From assembly GCA_041946755.1 (NCBI GenBank), contig JBHGBB010000088.1, positions 1 to 14,421 of the forward strand: a stretch of DNA of 14,421 bases. Direction: 5' to 3'. Each line of letters begins with the position of its first letter. The first letter of the stretch is position 1. The notes under the pieces were generated by a model. That model saw nothing but the letters and a program-made list of their open reading frames with translations, was not told the origin of the DNA and ran no database searches. The position numbers and the translations under genes were made by a program. The DNA is from JBHGBB01 sp041946755. GTDB taxonomy: Bacteria; UBP4; UBA4092; JAOAEQ01. This document shows positions 13,099 to 14,421 of the stretch, piece after piece.

Positions 13099-14121
13099 TT
13101 ATTTTGCTAACGGTAATAATACCGATTCTAAAGCTAGTTGCTGGTTCATCCCGGAATACCAGCCGAACCGGCCGCCGCCACCGAGTTTGCGATATAACTG
13201 TTTAATCACCGCAAGTTGATTTATGGTATCTTCTAACTGGTCGATTGACCAGGTTGCAGCGGATTCCGCTATCGCTTCAGATTTATCCGGGTTCATTAAT
13301 AACGCAGCGCTATCTTCTGCGGTACGTTTATATATCAGAATATCACGAAACCAGAGCATGAGCAAATCGGTTAACTCACCGAAATCGAGCTCTACTCCCA
13401 ACAATTCTTCTGCAGTCTTGAACACCCGGATGGTTTTCGCATTATTAAATCCGGAGATAATTTCCAATGCCTGGTTCCGGGCGGTTAGAAATCCCCCTTC
13501 AACCAGATGTTGCGCTCGGCCGAGAGACCCTTCCGCCAGCATGGCATATAATTCCGCATCCGCTTCTTCGATTTGATGCTGGGATATTAATTGGGATTTT
13601 ATCAATTCTCGAGATAACCGATAGAATCGGACTAACTGGCATCGGGAGATGATGGTCGGTAGAATCGCATTTAAATCGGTAGCTATAAGTATCAGAATAA
13701 CATTTTCAGTTGGTTCTTCCAAAGTTTTTAATAAGGCATTGGCAGCTTGCGGCATCATCCGGTCGGCATCAGGTATCAGATATATCCGGCGGGAGCCTTC
13801 AAATGCTTTCAACCCGATTTCTTTCCTGAATTCGCGGATAGTATCGATTTTTAAGAAAGTATCGGATTCTTTCTGCTCGATTCTGATTAGATTCGGATGA
13901 CTCTGATGCTGGATACGAATGCAAGAGGAACAGGTGCCACAAGCTTCCCCTTGTTTTGGGTGCTCGCATAATAAGGCGGTAGCAAACTGGAGTGCGATAT
14001 ATTCTTTCCCAATCCCAGCTGGACCATAGAATAAAAAGGCGTGCGCTATCCGCTGGGATTGCAATATATTTTTAAGAAACTTGAGCTCTTCTTGATGCCC
14101 GATGACGTCTTGAAATGACAT
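13099..14121 (-). CDS. holB: DNA polymerase III subunit delta' (clamp loader)
   Basis: A 340-residue AAA+ clamp-loader subunit that helps load the sliding clamp at the replication fork. Motifs in order: 'SFQDVIGHQ' (2-10), the P-loop 'GPAGIGKE' (33-40, Glu where ATPases have Thr/Ser, as common in delta'), a four-cysteine zinc site C52/C61/C64/C67 ('GTCSSCIRI'), 'IYLIPDADRM' (113-122), 'ALLKTLEEP' (129-137) and 'IISRCQ' (157-162) with the SRC motif. The C-terminal third is the less conserved collar domain. The length and SRC placement are typical of delta'. It is first in the minus-strand run holB-ricT-maf. No thymidylate kinase gene lies beside it; upstream is a divergent DNA methyltransferase. 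No ribosome site is visible before the ATG. Confidence 0.93.
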   Translation of the reverse strand: MSFQDVIGHQEELKFLKNILQSQRIAHAFLFYGPAGIGKEYIALQFATALLCEHPKQGEACGTCSSCIRIQHQSHPNLIRIEQKESDTFLKIDTIREFRKEIGLKAFEGSRRIYLIPDADRMMPQAANALLKTLEEPTENVILILIATDLNAILPTIISRCQLVRFYRLSRELIKSQLISQHQIEEADAELYAMLAEGSLGRAQHLVEGGFLTARNQALEIISGFNNAKTIRVFKTAEELLGVELDFGELTDLLMLWFRDILIYKRTAEDSAALLMNPDKSEAIAESAATWSIDQLEDTINQLAVIKQLYRKLGGGGRFGWYSGMNQQLALESVLLPLAK

Positions 14122-14189
14122 TGTTTAATTCAATTCTACATTTTTAGGATATAAATCAGCTTTTTATTTTACACTAAAATGAAATGGGC

Positions 14190-14218
14190 TTGTAAAATTA
14201 ATAAAATAACATTATGAT
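14190..14218 (+). promoter_or_regulatory. Possible promoter of the DNA methyltransferase gene
   Basis: TTGTAA at 14190-14195, 17 bp, TATGAT at 14213-14218. A moderate match. The ATG at 14251 would have a leader of about 25 bases with no clear ribosome site. Confidence 0.4.
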
Positions 14219-14250
14219 AATAGGTAAATTATTCTGTAAAATATACTACT

Positions 14251-14421
14251 ATGAAACTTGTAGAACACCCTTTTGATGAAGCTGTAGTAGCAAAAACTCA
14301 TCCTTCGATGTATCTCATGCATAAATATTGGGCTAGAAAACCTCACAACGTTGTTTCCCGATATATTGAATATTATACCAATGAAGGTGATACTGTACTC
14401 GACCCCTTCATGGGTAGTGGA
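14251..14421 (+). CDS. DNA methyltransferase, N-terminal part
   Basis: The first 57 residues of a DNA methyltransferase; the rest lies right of the window. 'HKYWARKPHNVVSRYIEYY' (24-42) is an N-terminal signature of a class of adenine/cytosine-N4 DNA methylases, and 'DTVLDPFMGSG' (47-57) is the AdoMet-binding motif I (DPFxGSG). The motif I placement at the N-terminus implies that catalytic motif IV follows downstream, outside the window. It is divergent from holB. It could be a solitary methylase, the modification subunit of a restriction-modification system, or part of a defence cluster to the right; the window cannot tell. The start ATG begins the family-like sequence, but its ribosome site is poor. 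Confidence 0.85.
   Translation, partial: MKLVEHPFDEAVVAKTHPSMYLMHKYWARKPHNVVSRYIEYYTNEGDTVLDPFMGSG

Overview
The window reads as chromosomal DNA of a free-living, probably anaerobic, diderm-like bacterium from a poorly sampled lineage. It is AT-rich and gene-dense. It carries ordinary bacterial core genes (rsmI, maf, ricT, a holB-like delta' gene, tRNA-Leu), lipoprotein signals, and corrinoid-dependent one-carbon genes. I cannot place the phylum. The pilin-like 'CPxGGxYTLN...PGH' domain and the UroD-type methyltransferase suggest PVC/Omnitrophota-like candidate phyla, but that is an impression only.

Left region (1-2709, minus strand): an AraC regulator with a PocR sensory domain reads toward two tandem corrinoid-protein genes; the last is cut by the window edge. 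The spacers between these three genes are unusually rich in long inverted repeats: a 20-bp-arm near-perfect palindrome at 1311-1351, and a run of stem-loops over 276-588. A UroD-family protein at 10268-11482 keeps the H-x-C...C zinc motif of corrinoid methyltransferases and could act with these corrinoid proteins, although it lies 8 kb away.

Middle (2826-5607): an unrecognised membrane protein, two paralogous small lipoproteins with a pseudopilin-like globular domain (each with its own consensus promoter), and a deoxynucleoside kinase. Next comes tRNA-Leu(CAA) on the other strand. A terminator hairpin follows whose loop holds the stop codon of a converging DNPH1/Rcl-like gene.

Next (5588-8938): the Rcl-like hydrolase lies 3 bp after an exported thioredoxin-fold protein on the minus strand. 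This pair diverges from rsmI and an orphan sensor histidine kinase. The two promoters appear to share overlapping -35 boxes.

Right (8970-14421): a xylose-isomerase-like protein diverges from the UroD-like methyltransferase across an operator-like dyad. After a bidirectional terminator comes a minus-strand run holB, ricT, maf. The gaps in that run hold heptamer and octamer tandem repeats. At the edge a DNA methyltransferase gene begins on the plus strand. The most unexplained material is non-coding: the stem-loop array, the 20-bp palindrome, the shared -35 promoter and the heptamer repeats.
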